DNA of 32,509 nt, from the NCBI GenBank assembly GCA_030835405.1, contig JAURPG010000026.1, forward strand, positions 1-32,509, given 5' to 3'. The DNA is from Gammaproteobacteria bacterium (GTDB lineage: Bacteria; Pseudomonadota; Gammaproteobacteria; Eutrophobiales; Eutrophobiaceae). Position numbers and translations under genes: made by a program. This document shows, one piece after another, positions 7,955 through 17,647 of this stretch (its first letter is position 1; every line of letters begins with the position of its first letter). The notes beneath the pieces are model-generated. The model searched no databases, was not told the DNA's origin, and saw only the letters and a program-made list of their open reading frames with translations.

Positions 7955-8911
7955 TTAATATAATTTTTCTAAATCCATTCCGGAATATAAAGAAGCAACC
8001 TGATCAGCATACCCATTAAACATAAGAGTGTCCTGTTTAAAAAATTTACCAATCCGGCGTTCCCTTGCCTGGCTCCATCGCGGGTGTCTGACCTGGGGGT
8101 TAACATTGGCATAAAAACCAAATTCATCCGGGGCAAATTTATTGAATGTATTTGGTGGCATATCCCTGACAAAATTTATATTTACAATAGATTTGATACT
8201 TTTAAATCCGTATTTCCAGGGCACTACTAACCGAATCGGGGCACCATTCTGATTCAGTAATTCTTCTCCATATAGTCCCGTGGCAAAAATTGTTAGTGGA
8301 TGCATGGCCTCGTCAATTCTAAGGCCTTCAACAAATGGAAATTCATACGCTACCTTGCCGATCCCTGGCATCACATCAGGTTGATAGGGTGCTGTAAATG
8401 CAACATATTTTGCATTGGAATTGGGATTAAATTTCTTGAGAATGTCGGAAAGGGGGATTCCAATCCATGGTATGACCATAGACCATGCCTCAACACATCT
8501 TAACCGATAGATACGTTCCTCCAGTTGATGGGGATTGATGATATCTTCCAGGTCATACTCACCAGGATTATCGCATTCACCTTCAACTTTTATTTTCCAC
8601 GGACTGGTTTGAAAATCACCTGAATAGGCAGCCGGGTCTTCCTTATCCAGGCCAAACTCCGCAAAGTTGTTATAACTTATAATGGATGAATATTTGGTGA
8701 GTTCTTCATCAGTGGAAAAGTCTGTGTTTTTGATGAAATTTTCAATTTTTTCTGCAGCCAGAACCTTACCGCTTTTTAACAGGGAAGCATGTAAAATATA
8801 TAATGATAAAATCTTGCTGCTGGACAATGATATAAATTTTCGACGAGACAGGTAATCCGCTTTGGACGTAATCTCAGATGGTTTTATATCTCTAGCTTGT
8901 TTTATAAGCAT
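7955..8911 (-). CDS. MsrP paralog (tandem copy 2)
   Basis: This 318-residue protein is plainly a paralog of the next gene, MsrP copy 1. The opening MLIKQARDIKPSEITSK differs by few residues from copy 1. It has a twin-arginine signal LSRRKFISLS (Arg23-Arg24), with a less glycine-rich hydrophobic region ending near VLAAEK. The molybdopterin Cys139 lies in [19 protein letters not shown], and [20 protein letters not shown] and [17 protein letters not shown] are conserved. All visible catalytic landmarks are intact, so it should be an active oxidoreductase. Differences cluster between about residues 28 and 75 and in the segment 160-185. It is transcribed first in the msrP2-msrP1-msrQ order and probably shares MsrQ. 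Whether it has a different substrate preference cannot be judged. A 44-base gap separates it from the methyltransferase gene upstream. Confidence 0.9.
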   Translation of the reverse strand: MLIKQARDIKPSEITSKADYLSRRKFISLSSSKILSLYILHASLLKSGKVLAAEKIENFIKNTDFSTDEELTKYSSIISYNNFAEFGLDKEDPAAYSGDFQTSPWKIKVEGECDNPGEYDLEDIINPHQLEERIYRLRCVEAWSMVIPWIGIPLSDILKKFNPNSNAKYVAFTAPYQPDVMPGIGKVAYEFPFVEGLRIDEAMHPLTIFATGLYGEELLNQNGAPIRLVVPWKYGFKSIKSIVNINFVRDMPPNTFNKFAPDEFGFYANVNPQVRHPRWSQARERRIGKFFKQDTLMFNGYADQVASLYSGMDLEKLY

Positions 8912-8955
8912 TGCGGCCTCCAGAACTTTAGATTACAGATCTTTACCACAGTTCA

Positions 8956-9762
8956 CTATTTTAGTGAGTTACGCATAATTACCAAATCTTGTCGTCCGAT
9001 TCCTTTATCCACAAAATCCAGGATCTCAAAATAGGCCGACCACTTGTCCATTACATAATCTTTCCGATGTTTCGTCAAACGGTAATAGCCATCATCAAGA
9101 AAGTGTTTAAAAAACATCCATCTGTCGCCTTCGCGGTCAGCAATACCTGATTCAGATAAGGGGTTTGCAAGGGAGGGATCAGTTGTCGTTTCTCCATGAA
9201 CTGTCACCGCGACAATGCCATTCTTTTTGGATATTCGCTTAAGTTCATCCAGCCATAAAAACTGGGTCTGTTCCGTTAAATGTGTAAAGACAGATATTCC
9301 ATAAATCAAATCAAACTGGTTTTCAGTATATGGTGTTGGGGGATAGGGCGAAATTTTATCAAATGACATGTCAGGAAAGTTTTCTTTTAGCCACTTGATA
9401 GCGTCTGGATCAATGTCACAGCCATATAGCCTGGTGGACGGTGCAATTTCAGGGAAGTTACGAATTAATCGCCCACAGCCGCAACCCCAGTCTAGTATTG
9501 ACTGGCAGTCTTCCAGTTTAAGATATTTTTTTAATTGATTTCGCAGGCGCCGAGAGACTCTTTCACCGGTTATCAGGTAAATATGTCTACTGGCCTCTCC
9601 TACACGTAATCGCAGGGACGCAGGCGGAATGGGCAGGTGTCCGGTTTTATATCCGCTCAGGTCTTTATCTGGCGAGAATAATGGAAATTTATCTATGAAA
9701 CCTTCCCAGGCCTTCCACCTTGCCATTTTCAGCGTAAGTAAAATCTGTTGCCAGTTCTTCAT
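8956..9762 (-). CDS. Class I SAM-dependent methyltransferase
   Basis: This 268-residue soluble protein has a Rossmann methyltransferase core starting near residue 86. Motif I is ILDWGCGCGR (89-98), the acidic motif II is YGCDID (113-118), and the later FDLIYGISVFTHLTE resembles motif IV and following helix of Methyltransf_11/25 proteins. The N-terminal 80 residues are rich in aromatic and basic residues and include LPIPPASLRLRVG, seen in methyltransferases associated with surface glycan loci, but the acceptor is unknown. The C-terminal YFEILDFVDKGIGRQDLVIM is the usual final beta pair. No neighbour indicates a substrate. It starts the minus-strand run that leads into msrP2 and faces the lipoprotein gene across a 285-base divergent spacer. 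Confidence 0.8.
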   Translation of the reverse strand: MKNWQQILLTLKMARWKAWEGFIDKFPLFSPDKDLSGYKTGHLPIPPASLRLRVGEASRHIYLITGERVSRRLRNQLKKYLKLEDCQSILDWGCGCGRLIRNFPEIAPSTRLYGCDIDPDAIKWLKENFPDMSFDKISPYPPTPYTENQFDLIYGISVFTHLTEQTQFLWLDELKRISKKNGIVAVTVHGETTTDPSLANPLSESGIADREGDRWMFFKHFLDDGYYRLTKHRKDYVMDKWSAYFEILDFVDKGIGRQDLVIMRNSLK

Positions 9763-10047
9763 TTGCGGGAGATTACAACATCTGTGTCTTATTTGGAATG
9801 TATATGCAAAGTTTGCTAAAACAATAATGCTTTGCCGGGCATATTTTCTATTTACAACCGGCTATCTCTAATATAGCTAAACTAAGTATTGAGGCTAAGG
9901 TTTAGCATATGTTCTCCTTTTTATTAATCAGGCAATATAGCAAGTATAGTAATGTATTCTTTAATAATAAATTTCACATAAGCTTCACCTGTAATGATGA
10001 AAATTAATATATCAATCATAATTTAATATTCTAAGAATGGCCGGATT
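9763..10047. promoter_or_regulatory. Divergent intergenic region with inverted repeat
   Basis: This AT-rich spacer separates the divergent methyltransferase and lipoprotein genes and must carry both promoters, though no convincing -35/-10 pair stands out. It holds an inverted repeat, GCTAAAC at 9876-9882 and GTTTAGC at 9900-9906 (17-base loop), with CTAAG repeated directly inside it. Its centre is about 130 bases from the methyltransferase start and 155 from the lipoprotein start. It could be an operator; no further gene is visible. Confidence 0.35.
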
Positions 10048-11100
10048 ATGAAACAGATTAATCTTATATTGGCAATAATGTCGTTGTTACTGGTGTCATG
10101 CACTTCAAATCCGCATTATGATGCAAGTAAGGCACACCATACTGAATCGGGTTTTCGAAATATATACTATGAGCCCGAGCAGAGAGGGTTTTTTGCATTT
10201 TTGAAATGGCGCTGGGAAAGAAGGTCCAAAAATATTCTCGGGCCTGATGAATATACTTTTTCAATCGATGATTCCGCTCACCAGTACGTAAGGCAAAATG
10301 TATCAATGCCGACACTCACCTGGATAGGTCATGCAACATTTTTAATTCAATTAAATGGTTTAAATATACTGACCGATCCACACTTTTCTGAACGTGCATC
10401 TCCACTGAGTTGGGCAGGGCCACTACGAGTTGTGCCCCCGGCCATGGAAATAAATGATTTGCCGGATATTGATGTCGTTATTATCTCTCATGACCATTAT
10501 GATTCACTTGATATCGATTCGATAATTGCATTATCGAATCATAATAAACAACGAGAGATTAATTTTATTGTGCCCCTGGGAACGAAGTCATGGTTTGATT
10601 CGCTGGATATCGATTCAAAAGTTATTGAACTGGATTGGGGGGAAGGACATAACATACAAGATACCCGTTTTATTGCTGAACCAAGTCAACACTGGGGCAA
10701 ACGTAGCTTGTTTGATGCCTACAAAAGACTCTGGGCCTCATGGGTGATTCAATCTGATGATTATCGTGTTTTTTTTGCGGGCGATACTGGTTATTCGAGG
10801 CATTTCAGTGATATCGGCGATAAATACGGCGCTTTTAATCTGGCGTTATTGCCAATCGGTGCCTATGAACCGCGATGGTTCATGAAGCCCTATCATGTAA
10901 ACCCGGACGAAACAGTGCAGATACATCTGGATATAAAATCCAGATATTCAGTTGCGATGCATTGGGGAACATTCATATTAACGGATGAACCGCTTGATGA
11001 ACCACCTGTTAAATTACAAGAAGCCTTGAAAAAATATGCTGTGAATGATGCTGCATTTGAAGTCTACAAACATGGTGAGACAAAATTTCTAGATAAATAA
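10048..11100 (+). CDS. Lipoprotein metallo-beta-lactamase-fold hydrolase, NAPE-PLD type
   Basis: The protein has 350 residues. The N-terminus is a lipoprotein signal: a basic start, a hydrophobic stretch and the lipobox LLVSC with Cys18 as the lipidation site. The metallo-hydrolase domain follows: TWIGHATFLIQLNGLNILTDP (91-111), the metal motif ISHDHYDSLD with His148, His150 and Asp152, then EPSQHWGKR with His215, AGDTGYS with Asp246 and AMHWGTF with His305. The QHW and GDTGY combination places it in the NAPE-PLD/RomA-like branch, whose best-known member cleaves N-acylphosphatidylethanolamine. A lipid-anchored enzyme at the membrane fits a phospholipid substrate, but that is inference. A perfect 7-base hairpin lies just past the stop. 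It is followed after 115 bases by another, unrelated MBL-fold gene. Confidence 0.85.
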   Translation: MKQINLILAIMSLLLVSCTSNPHYDASKAHHTESGFRNIYYEPEQRGFFAFLKWRWERRSKNILGPDEYTFSIDDSAHQYVRQNVSMPTLTWIGHATFLIQLNGLNILTDPHFSERASPLSWAGPLRVVPPAMEINDLPDIDVVIISHDHYDSLDIDSIIALSNHNKQREINFIVPLGTKSWFDSLDIDSKVIELDWGEGHNIQDTRFIAEPSQHWGKRSLFDAYKRLWASWVIQSDDYRVFFAGDTGYSRHFSDIGDKYGAFNLALLPIGAYEPRWFMKPYHVNPDETVQIHLDIKSRYSVAMHWGTFILTDEPLDEPPVKLQEALKKYAVNDAAFEVYKHGETKFLDK

Positions 11101-11102
11101 TT

Positions 11103-11120
11103 AACCATATTTTTATGGTT
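11103..11120 (+). terminator. Possible hairpin after the lipoprotein gene
   Basis: AACCATA (11103-11109) and TATGGTT (11114-11120) form a perfect 7-base stem with a TTTT loop two bases after the stop codon. No T-run follows (the next bases are GGATTGG), so it is at best a weak or non-canonical terminator, or a 3'-end processing hairpin. Confidence 0.3.
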
Positions 11121-11215
11121 GGATTGGCTAAATTAAGTACCAAATAATTACTAATCTAGTTACTATGTAGACAAGACAATCAGGTTAGTGGTAACACTAA
11201 TATTGGAAATTATGT

Positions 11216-12580
11216 GTGGATATTCATTTTTTAGGCGCAGCAGAAACCGTTACCGGTTCCAGGTTCCTGCTGGATACGGGTAAGTATAGAATATTGGTAG
11301 ACTGTGGTCTGTTTCAGGGGCTGAAAAAGTTAAGGTTAAGAAACAGAGAACCCTTTCCGGTGGAGCCTTCATCAATTGATGCGGTGGTGTTAACACATGC
11401 CCACCTGGACCATAGTGGTTTCGTCCCGGCACTGATTAAGCAGAGATATACAGGAAAAATATACAGTACTCCCGCTACCTTCGACATTTGTAAAATCTTA
11501 TTGCCGGATTCAGGTTATTTGCAGGAGGAAGAGGCCGGTCACGCCAATCGGCATAAGTACAGTCGACACAAACCTGCCAAACCTTTGTATACAGAGAAGG
11601 ACGGGCGCAGAGCACTTAAGCAATTTGAAAGTATTCCATTTAATGAGGAATTTATGCCTGTAGAAGGCGTAAAAATAAAGTTATCACCTAATGGACATAT
11701 ACTTGGTGCCGGTACAGTCCAGGTTAAACAAAAAGATCTGCGTATTACCATATCAGGCGATGTGGGCAGACCAAATGATCCGGTTATGCTGCCTCCTTCA
11801 GACCTGGAAGAGACTGATTATCTCCTGGTGGAATCTACGTACGGAGATAGGAAACATACTACCCAACAACCGCAGGAAGTCTTAAAAGAGGCAATTAATT
11901 CGGCTTTTGAAAACAAGGGTACTGTAATCATTCCTTCGTTTGCCGTGGGGCGTGCTCAAACTATCTTGTATCTACTTTCCGTACTGTTTAAGGCTAACGA
12001 AATACCTGAACTTCCGGTATACCTGGACAGTCCCATGGCGATCAATGCCACAGAATTATTTTATAGACATCATGAACTGCATCGGCTGAGTGAACAGGAA
12101 TGTCGTGAGATCTTCGATATGGTGACATTCACACGGTCAATCAACGAATCAAAAGAATTACAGCTCAGCAGACAGTCAAAAATAATTATCAGTGCAAGTG
12201 GCATGTTGACGGGCGGTAGAGTATTACATCATCTGAAGCAGCATCTGCCAAATGAAAATAATGCCATTATCTTTGTGGGGTTTCAGGCGGCTGGAACACG
12301 GGGGGCAAAAATACTTTCAGGCTGTGAGAGCATAAAAATTCATGGTGAGTATGTCCCGGTAAAGGCCAGGCTGGTAAATATGGAAAATATTTCTGCCCAT
12401 GCAGATTACACTGAACTGGGAGACTGGTTGTCTCATTTGCCCAGTCCTCCGAAGAAGACCTTTATTGTCCATGGTGAACCGCAGGCCCAGGATGCATTTA
12501 GATTATATTTAAAAGACAGATTGAAATGGGACGTTGAAATTCCATCGCTTAATGATATTTATAAAATAAAACATAAATAA
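11216..12580 (+). CDS. Beta-CASP metallo-beta-lactamase-fold RNase-like protein
   Basis: The protein has 454 residues and matches bacterial CPSF73-like MBL/beta-CASP/KH-less nucleases in domain order. The first MBL half has GAAETVTGSRFLL (7-19), the motif THAHLDHSG with His61, His63, Asp65 and His66, then NGHILGAG with His161 and ISGDVGRP with Asp182. The signature ESTYGDRKH (206-214) leads into the beta-CASP insert, which includes PSFAVGRAQ (240-248) and SGMLTGGRVLHHL (328-340). The final MBL part returns with NISAHADY (His395) and VHGEPQAQ (His419). Members process RNA, though substrates for this branch are mostly unknown. The GTG start at 11216 is the only sensible in-frame start, since the ATG at 11212 is out of frame; a GGAAA stretch lies near 11204. 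It converges with the downstream HExxH gene across 30 bases. Confidence 0.87.
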   Translation: MDIHFLGAAETVTGSRFLLDTGKYRILVDCGLFQGLKKLRLRNREPFPVEPSSIDAVVLTHAHLDHSGFVPALIKQRYTGKIYSTPATFDICKILLPDSGYLQEEEAGHANRHKYSRHKPAKPLYTEKDGRRALKQFESIPFNEEFMPVEGVKIKLSPNGHILGAGTVQVKQKDLRITISGDVGRPNDPVMLPPSDLEETDYLLVESTYGDRKHTTQQPQEVLKEAINSAFENKGTVIIPSFAVGRAQTILYLLSVLFKANEIPELPVYLDSPMAINATELFYRHHELHRLSEQECREIFDMVTFTRSINESKELQLSRQSKIIISASGMLTGGRVLHHLKQHLPNENNAIIFVGFQAAGTRGAKILSGCESIKIHGEYVPVKARLVNMENISAHADYTELGDWLSHLPSPPKKTFIVHGEPQAQDAFRLYLKDRLKWDVEIPSLNDIYKIKHK

Positions 12581-12610
12581 TCTGTAATCAGCTGTCCTGT
12601 ACATACAGTC

Positions 12611-13468
12611 TTATGGGCAACGGCTGGCATGTCGGATGTGTTCCCCCGTAAAGTTGATGTCCTGACCCTGGCTAAACAGATACCTGGCCTGTAGACGATA
12701 CGCAAAGCCCTCAAGTTTCTGATTGCAATCAAAGAATAGATTGTCCCCATGTTCAAACTGTAAAAAATGGACGATTTCATGCACAAGGATTGCACGATCA
12801 ACTTCATTATTCATATCAAAATTATCAAGTATATAGATAGATTTTTGATTAAAATTATATAAACCTTTAATTTCAGCAGAATTCTGGTTAATTGAGGCTG
12901 GCATTTTAATGCCAACCGAAAGTTTCATGATGACCTCCTGACTCACCTTTACTAATGCAGGAATTTCATCAATTTGATAATCAAATGAAGAATTTTTATT
13001 GATCCAGTTTATTAAAGCTACTATTAGCTCATTTTCAGAATTTACCTTATCTATGTCAGCAGATAAATTCAGATACATTTTGATTTGTTCATCCGTAATA
13101 TTCTGGTTTATATAGCTAATATCACTTGATATTGAATCTGCATACGTCCTGGCCGTTAATAGACTGGCAATGATGATCAAAATATATATTAGATTGGATA
13201 TATGTAGCTCATGTATGCTGCGAACATTTTTAATGTGGTCGTTATTGGTGTTTTCGAATCCATTATGGTTGGCGAAACTTATAAGTAATCTATAAGCATG
13301 GGTTTCTTCAATATAAAAATTATCTTCATACCTCAGGTATGTGCGACCATTAATAATACAAAGATGGTATGGAATCCGCCTGGTGTCATTATGCGAAATA
13401 TAACTATTTCTAAAATGGCGCAGTAAAGCAGCCAGCTTGATATATAGAATTAAACTATATGCGCACAT
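12611..13468 (-). CDS. Membrane-anchored HExxH protein (DUF6647-like), N-terminus uncertain
   Basis: This 285-residue protein has a C-terminal domain (about 112-285) resembling the DUF6647 zincin-like family. The metal motif is ILVHEIVHFLQ with His230, Glu231 and His234, and EGFAYRLQARYL gives a possible third ligand at Glu253. A hydrophobic run, NLIYILIIIASLLTA (92-106), followed by TYADS looks like a signal peptide or membrane anchor. It is preceded by about 90 residues of unrecognised basic and aromatic sequence, although a normal exported protein would start near residue 85. No in-frame ATG, GTG or TTG is present near that point; the next Met, at 131, would lose the hydrophobic run. Either it is a type II membrane protein with a cytoplasmic head, or a frameshift or unusual start lies near 13230. 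The gene follows purL on the same strand after a 264-base spacer. Peptidase activity is unproven. Confidence 0.65.
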   Translation of the reverse strand: MCAYSLILYIKLAALLRHFRNSYISHNDTRRIPYHLCIINGRTYLRYEDNFYIEETHAYRLLISFANHNGFENTNNDHIKNVRSIHELHISNLIYILIIIASLLTARTYADSISSDISYINQNITDEQIKMYLNLSADIDKVNSENELIVALINWINKNSSFDYQIDEIPALVKVSQEVIMKLSVGIKMPASINQNSAEIKGLYNFNQKSIYILDNFDMNNEVDRAILVHEIVHFLQFEHGDNLFFDCNQKLEGFAYRLQARYLFSQGQDINFTGEHIRHASRCP

Positions 13469-13732
13469 TAAGGGTCTTGATTAAATTAATTAACTGTTTG
13501 TAAATATATGCTCCTGCTTTATAAGCATAGGCGATAAATAATTTAAAAAAATAAATAAAAAAGAAAAGGAATTATTTGTTGTCGCGCAACTAGAAAAGAC
13601 TTGGATATTAAAGTAATTTCAGGTTGCAAGTTGTCGTTGCGCAACAGAACAATTTTCGCAGTTGGAAATATTAATTGTAGTGCAGCAGTTAAATCTTACT
13701 GATGTGTTGCTGGTGGAATAATAAAAGAAATT
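13469..13732. promoter_or_regulatory. Spacer with paired GTTGTCG...GCGCAAC motifs
   Basis: This AT-rich gap lies between the end of purL and the start of the HExxH gene, both on the minus strand. It contains two related dyads: GTTGTCGCGCAAC at 13578-13590 and GTTGTCGTTGCGCAAC at 13630-13645. The second includes the perfect palindrome GTTGCGCAAC at 13636-13645. Their left ends are 52 bases apart, close to five helical turns. An A/T-rich tract at 13548-13566 lies between the motifs and the HExxH start. They could be operators for the downstream gene or part of a purL 3' structure. No gene is visible. Confidence 0.4.
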
Positions 13733-16700
13733 TCAGAGTTGATGATATGCATTTCTGAATAATTTCATCCAGGGTGTTTCTTCATGGTTCCAGTTATCTG
13801 GTTTCCATGACCACTGTTTACTGAGAAATACCCTTTCAGGGTGTGGCATCATGATGGTAAAACGGCCGTCCGTATTTGTGAAGCCTGTGAGGCCTTCTAT
13901 AGATCCATTAGGATTGCTGGGATATGAAACAGTGGTATTGCCTTCATTGTCTATATATCTCATGACCGGGTTAGACTTATTCATATCCTGGCCAGGTTTG
14001 AAAAAGGCCTGGCCTTCACCATGGGCGACCACCACCGGAATTTTTGATCCGACCATGTCCCTGGTGAATATGGAAGGTGAATCGAGAATTTCCACCATCA
14101 CCAATCGTGCTTCAAATTGTTCAGACCGGTTTTTGAGAAAATCTGGCCAGTGTGACGCGCCAGGAATCAATTCCCTAAGTTGTGAAAACATCTGGCAACC
14201 GTTACAAACCCCCAGGCCAAAGGAATCCTCTCGTTCAAAAAAGGCTTGAAATTCATCCCGCAGTCTTGGGTGGTAAAGGATAGATTTTGCCCAGCCACCA
14301 CCGGCCCCCAGTACGTCTCCATAGGAGAAACCGCCGCAGGCGACAATGCCGGTAAACTCATTGAGTGTCACCGATTGGTTTAATAAATCATTCATATGTA
14401 CATCAATGGCCTGAAATCCAGCACGGTCGAATGCTGCTGCCATTTCAATCTGCCCGTTGACGCCTTGTTCCCTGAAAATGGCAATCTTAGGTTGAGTACC
14501 TTTGATAACATCCGGTTTTGATGACTTCATATCAAAGCTGACACTCACATTTAATCCGGGGTCATCCATATTGATAACAGACTGGTATTCTTGTTCTGCA
14601 CATTCCGGATTATCACGAATTGTTTGCATCATTCGTGTTGTACTGGACCAATATCCATGTAGTTTACCAAGAGGTACCTGGTAAATGATATTTTTATCAC
14701 GTGATATTTTAATGTCTTTATTATGATTAGGTTTACCGATCACCTGAATCAGTTCAGAAGGGATTCCTGCATCCTGAAATGTGTTAATGACACTTTCTAG
14801 ATGTTCATTTTTAACCTGGATTACCGCACCTGGCTCTTCGGCAAACATTAACGCTAGAAGCTGGTCACTTCCATCTTCGATATGAATATCAATTCCAATA
14901 TGGCTGGCAAATGCCATCTCACAAAGGGTAACGAAGACACCACCATCAGAACGATCATGATAGGCTAATATCAGGTCCATTTCGTTGACTAACTGCATGG
15001 CCTGGAAAAAACCGCCAAGCAGGGCAGGGTCATCTAAATCTGCTGTTTCAGAACCGAATGTGTTGTAGACCTGAGCAAGGCACGAGCCTCCAAGTCGGTT
15101 TTTTTGATTTCCAAGATCGATTAACAGTAAAGACGAATCATCAATCTTCTGGATTTGTGGTGTTAATGATTTTCTTACATCACATACCGGTGCAAACGCA
15201 GTGATATTTACCGATAAGGGTGAATACACCTGGCGTGACTCATTCTCTTGTTCCCAAACGGTATTCATGGACAATGAATCCTTTCCTACCGGAATGCAGA
15301 TTTGTAAATTCCTGGCAAGCTCAGAGACTGCATTTACAGTATCAAATAGCTTTGCATCTTCTCCAGGCTGTCCACACGCGGCCATCCAGTTTGCCGATAA
15401 GGCAATATCTTCAATTTGTGTTATACGGGCGGCACAGATATTGGTAACCGCTTCAGCCAGTGCCAGACGTCCCGATGCCGGTGCATTGAGTACAGCGACG
15501 GGTGTACGTTCACCAACGGCCAGGGCTTCACCTGTAAATGCAGTAAATGATCCTGCAGTAACTGCACAGTCAGCAACAGGAGTTTGCCACGGACCTACCA
15601 TCTGGTCCCGGACTACCAGGCCAGATATACTTCGATCACCGATGGTGATTAAAAAACGTTTATCAGCCACGGTGGGAAGTTTCAGTACTCTTTCTACCGC
15701 ATCAGTGAAATCAATCTTATTATGGTCCAGTTCTTCGCCACTGAAATCTATATGTTCAACTTGCCTGTGCATTCTGGGGGGCTTGCCCAGGAGTAGATCC
15801 AGAGGCATATCAATTGGGGTATTTTTAAAATTTGAATCTTCCAGTCTTAACTGTCCTGAATCATCTGCCTCTCCTATAGCAGCATAGGGCGCGCGTTCGC
15901 GTTGGCATAAGGCATCGAATAAAGCTAGTGATTCAGGATGAATGGCGAGGACGTAGCGTTCCTGTGATTCATTACACCATATTTCCATAGGTGACATACT
16001 CAGATCGGCATTGGGAATTTCTCTTAATTGAAAGCTTGCCCCCCGGTGACTCTCATGAACAAGTTCCGGCAAGGCATTGGAAAGTCCTCCCGCACCGACA
16101 TCATGGATAGAGATTATAGGATTGTCATTACCCATGGCCCAACAACGGTCTATCACTTCCTGACAACGTCTTTGTATCTCCGGGTTATCACGTTGGACTG
16201 AAGCAAAATCCAGCTCTGCGTCACTCTCACCAGAACCCAAAGATGATGCAGCACCACCTCCCAGACCGATTAGCATCGCTGGACCACCGAGGACGACCAG
16301 TTTTGCCCTGGCTGGAATCACACCTTTGTTAATATGTTGATCTCGAATGGAGCCGAAACCACCTGCAAGCATAATGGGTTTGTGATAACCAAAAATTTTA
16401 TGGGTATTGGGGTCTATCTGTTCATAAGTTCGAAAAAAACCGTTCAGGGCAGGACGTCCAAACTCATTATTATATGAGGCCCCGCCAATAGGACCTTCCA
16501 GCATAATGTCCAGTGCACTGGCCATACGTTCCGGTTTGCCGTAATCAACCTCCCATGGCATGGTCTGTCCGGGAATTTTAAGATTAGAAACAGTAAAGCC
16601 ACACATACCTGCCTTGGGTTTGGCCCCACTACCGGTAGCAGCTTCATCCCGGATCTCGCCACCGGATCCAGTGGCAGCACCGGGGAATGGGGAGATCCCG

Positions 16701-17608
16701 GTAGGATGATTATGGGTCTCCACTTTCATTAATATATTAATATTTTCCTGGGAGTATTGATATTGTCGGGTATTCGGGTCCGGATAAAATCGACCTGCCT
16801 TGTAACCCTGCATTACAGCAGCATTATCCTTGTAGGCAGAGAGGACATTACCCGGATTGGCTTCAAAAGTAGACCTAATCATACCAAACAGTTTCTCTGG
16901 AACTTTCTGGCCATCTATGGTCCATTGTGCATTGAAAATTTTATGCCGGCAGTGTTCTGAATTGGCCTGGGCAAACATCATAATTTCCACGTCAGTGGGA
17001 TTTCGGTCCAGCTTGTTAAAGGCCTCACACAGGTAATCGACCTCATCGTCAGATAATGCCAGCCCCATCTCATTATTGGCATGTGACAGTGCAGGTTTTC
17101 CCTTGCCCAGTATATCGATGCTTGATAATTGTTTTGGTTCGCTGTTCCTAAACAATACTTCACACTGACTGATCTCGGTGACAACAACTTGCGTCATACG
17201 GTCATGGATTTGTGGGTATATACTCTCAAGAAAACTCTGTGACTGTTCAGGCGCGCTATCAATATTAATTCGCCAGAGAATTCCTCTTTCTATTCGAGTA
17301 ATCTTATTCAAGCCGCAATTATGCAGGATATCAGTTGCCTTGCTTGACCAGGGTGAAATGGTCCCTGGGCGTGGAATAATGAAACACGATGCACTAACAG
17401 ATTCATCATCAGATTTGGTAATTTTACCGTCAACAAGATTTTCAAGGATGGACGATTCATCCTTACTGAATTCCGATGACGTATCCGCAATATAGATATA
17501 ACGGGTAGAAATAGATTTTATAGACGGACAGATCGATTTCAGCGAGGCAAGTTTTTTATCTATCCTAAATTGTGAAAGGGCGGTTCCTCCGCAGACAACG
17601 AGCATCAC
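13733..17608 (-). CDS. purL: Phosphoribosylformylglycinamidine synthase PurL
   Basis: This 1291-residue single-chain FGAM synthase catalyses the fourth step of purine synthesis, converting FGAR, glutamine and ATP to FGAM. The length and domain order match the Escherichia enzyme (about 1295). The N-terminal part has [15 protein letters not shown], the linker has [16 protein letters not shown], and the synthase core has [19 protein letters not shown] and [11 protein letters not shown]. The C-terminal glutaminase has nucleophile Cys1135 in GVCNGCQMF and the His-Glu pair (about 1256 and 1258) in MMPHPERVF. The reading frame has no interruption. The first codon is GTG at 17608, directly followed by ATG at 17605; either could be the start. 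It is 39 bases after the secretin-domain gene on the same strand, an unusual companion. No PurR-like operator was recognised upstream. Confidence 0.98.
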   Translation of the reverse strand: MMLVVCGGTALSQFRIDKKLASLKSICPSIKSISTRYIYIADTSSEFSKDESSILENLVDGKITKSDDESVSASCFIIPRPGTISPWSSKATDILHNCGLNKITRIERGILWRINIDSAPEQSQSFLESIYPQIHDRMTQVVVTEISQCEVLFRNSEPKQLSSIDILGKGKPALSHANNEMGLALSDDEVDYLCEAFNKLDRNPTDVEIMMFAQANSEHCRHKIFNAQWTIDGQKVPEKLFGMIRSTFEANPGNVLSAYKDNAAVMQGYKAGRFYPDPNTRQYQYSQENINILMKVETHNHPTGISPFPGAATGSGGEIRDEAATGSGAKPKAGMCGFTVSNLKIPGQTMPWEVDYGKPERMASALDIMLEGPIGGASYNNEFGRPALNGFFRTYEQIDPNTHKIFGYHKPIMLAGGFGSIRDQHINKGVIPARAKLVVLGGPAMLIGLGGGAASSLGSGESDAELDFASVQRDNPEIQRRCQEVIDRCWAMGNDNPIISIHDVGAGGLSNALPELVHESHRGASFQLREIPNADLSMSPMEIWCNESQERYVLAIHPESLALFDALCQRERAPYAAIGEADDSGQLRLEDSNFKNTPIDMPLDLLLGKPPRMHRQVEHIDFSGEELDHNKIDFTDAVERVLKLPTVADKRFLITIGDRSISGLVVRDQMVGPWQTPVADCAVTAGSFTAFTGEALAVGERTPVAVLNAPASGRLALAEAVTNICAARITQIEDIALSANWMAACGQPGEDAKLFDTVNAVSELARNLQICIPVGKDSLSMNTVWEQENESRQVYSPLSVNITAFAPVCDVRKSLTPQIQKIDDSSLLLIDLGNQKNRLGGSCLAQVYNTFGSETADLDDPALLGGFFQAMQLVNEMDLILAYHDRSDGGVFVTLCEMAFASHIGIDIHIEDGSDQLLALMFAEEPGAVIQVKNEHLESVINTFQDAGIPSELIQVIGKPNHNKDIKISRDKNIIYQVPLGKLHGYWSSTTRMMQTIRDNPECAEQEYQSVINMDDPGLNVSVSFDMKSSKPDVIKGTQPKIAIFREQGVNGQIEMAAAFDRAGFQAIDVHMNDLLNQSVTLNEFTGIVACGGFSYGDVLGAGGGWAKSILYHPRLRDEFQAFFEREDSFGLGVCNGCQMFSQLRELIPGASHWPDFLKNRSEQFEARLVMVEILDSPSIFTRDMVGSKIPVVVAHGEGQAFFKPGQDMNKSNPVMRYIDNEGNTTVSYPSNPNGSIEGLTGFTNTDGRFTIMMPHPERVFLSKQWSWKPDNWNHEETPWMKLFRNAYHQL

Positions 17609-17647
17609 AGTGTTCTGGACCTTATAGCGTGGTTTGAAAGCGACAGT

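Noticed and set aside
11103-11120. Canonical rho-independent terminator
   Set aside because: The stem is perfect, but only 7 bases with two G-C pairs, and no T-run follows; kept only as a low-confidence hairpin.
13636-13645. PurR operator downstream of purL
   Set aside because: GTTGCGCAAC is palindromic but does not match the ACGCAAACG-type PurR site, and it lies after, not before, purL.
15201-15887. 228-codon frame antisense to purL
   Set aside because: It lies wholly inside purL, whose frame is uninterrupted and has all family motifs; Ser/Ala/Pro-rich antisense frames are typical shadows.
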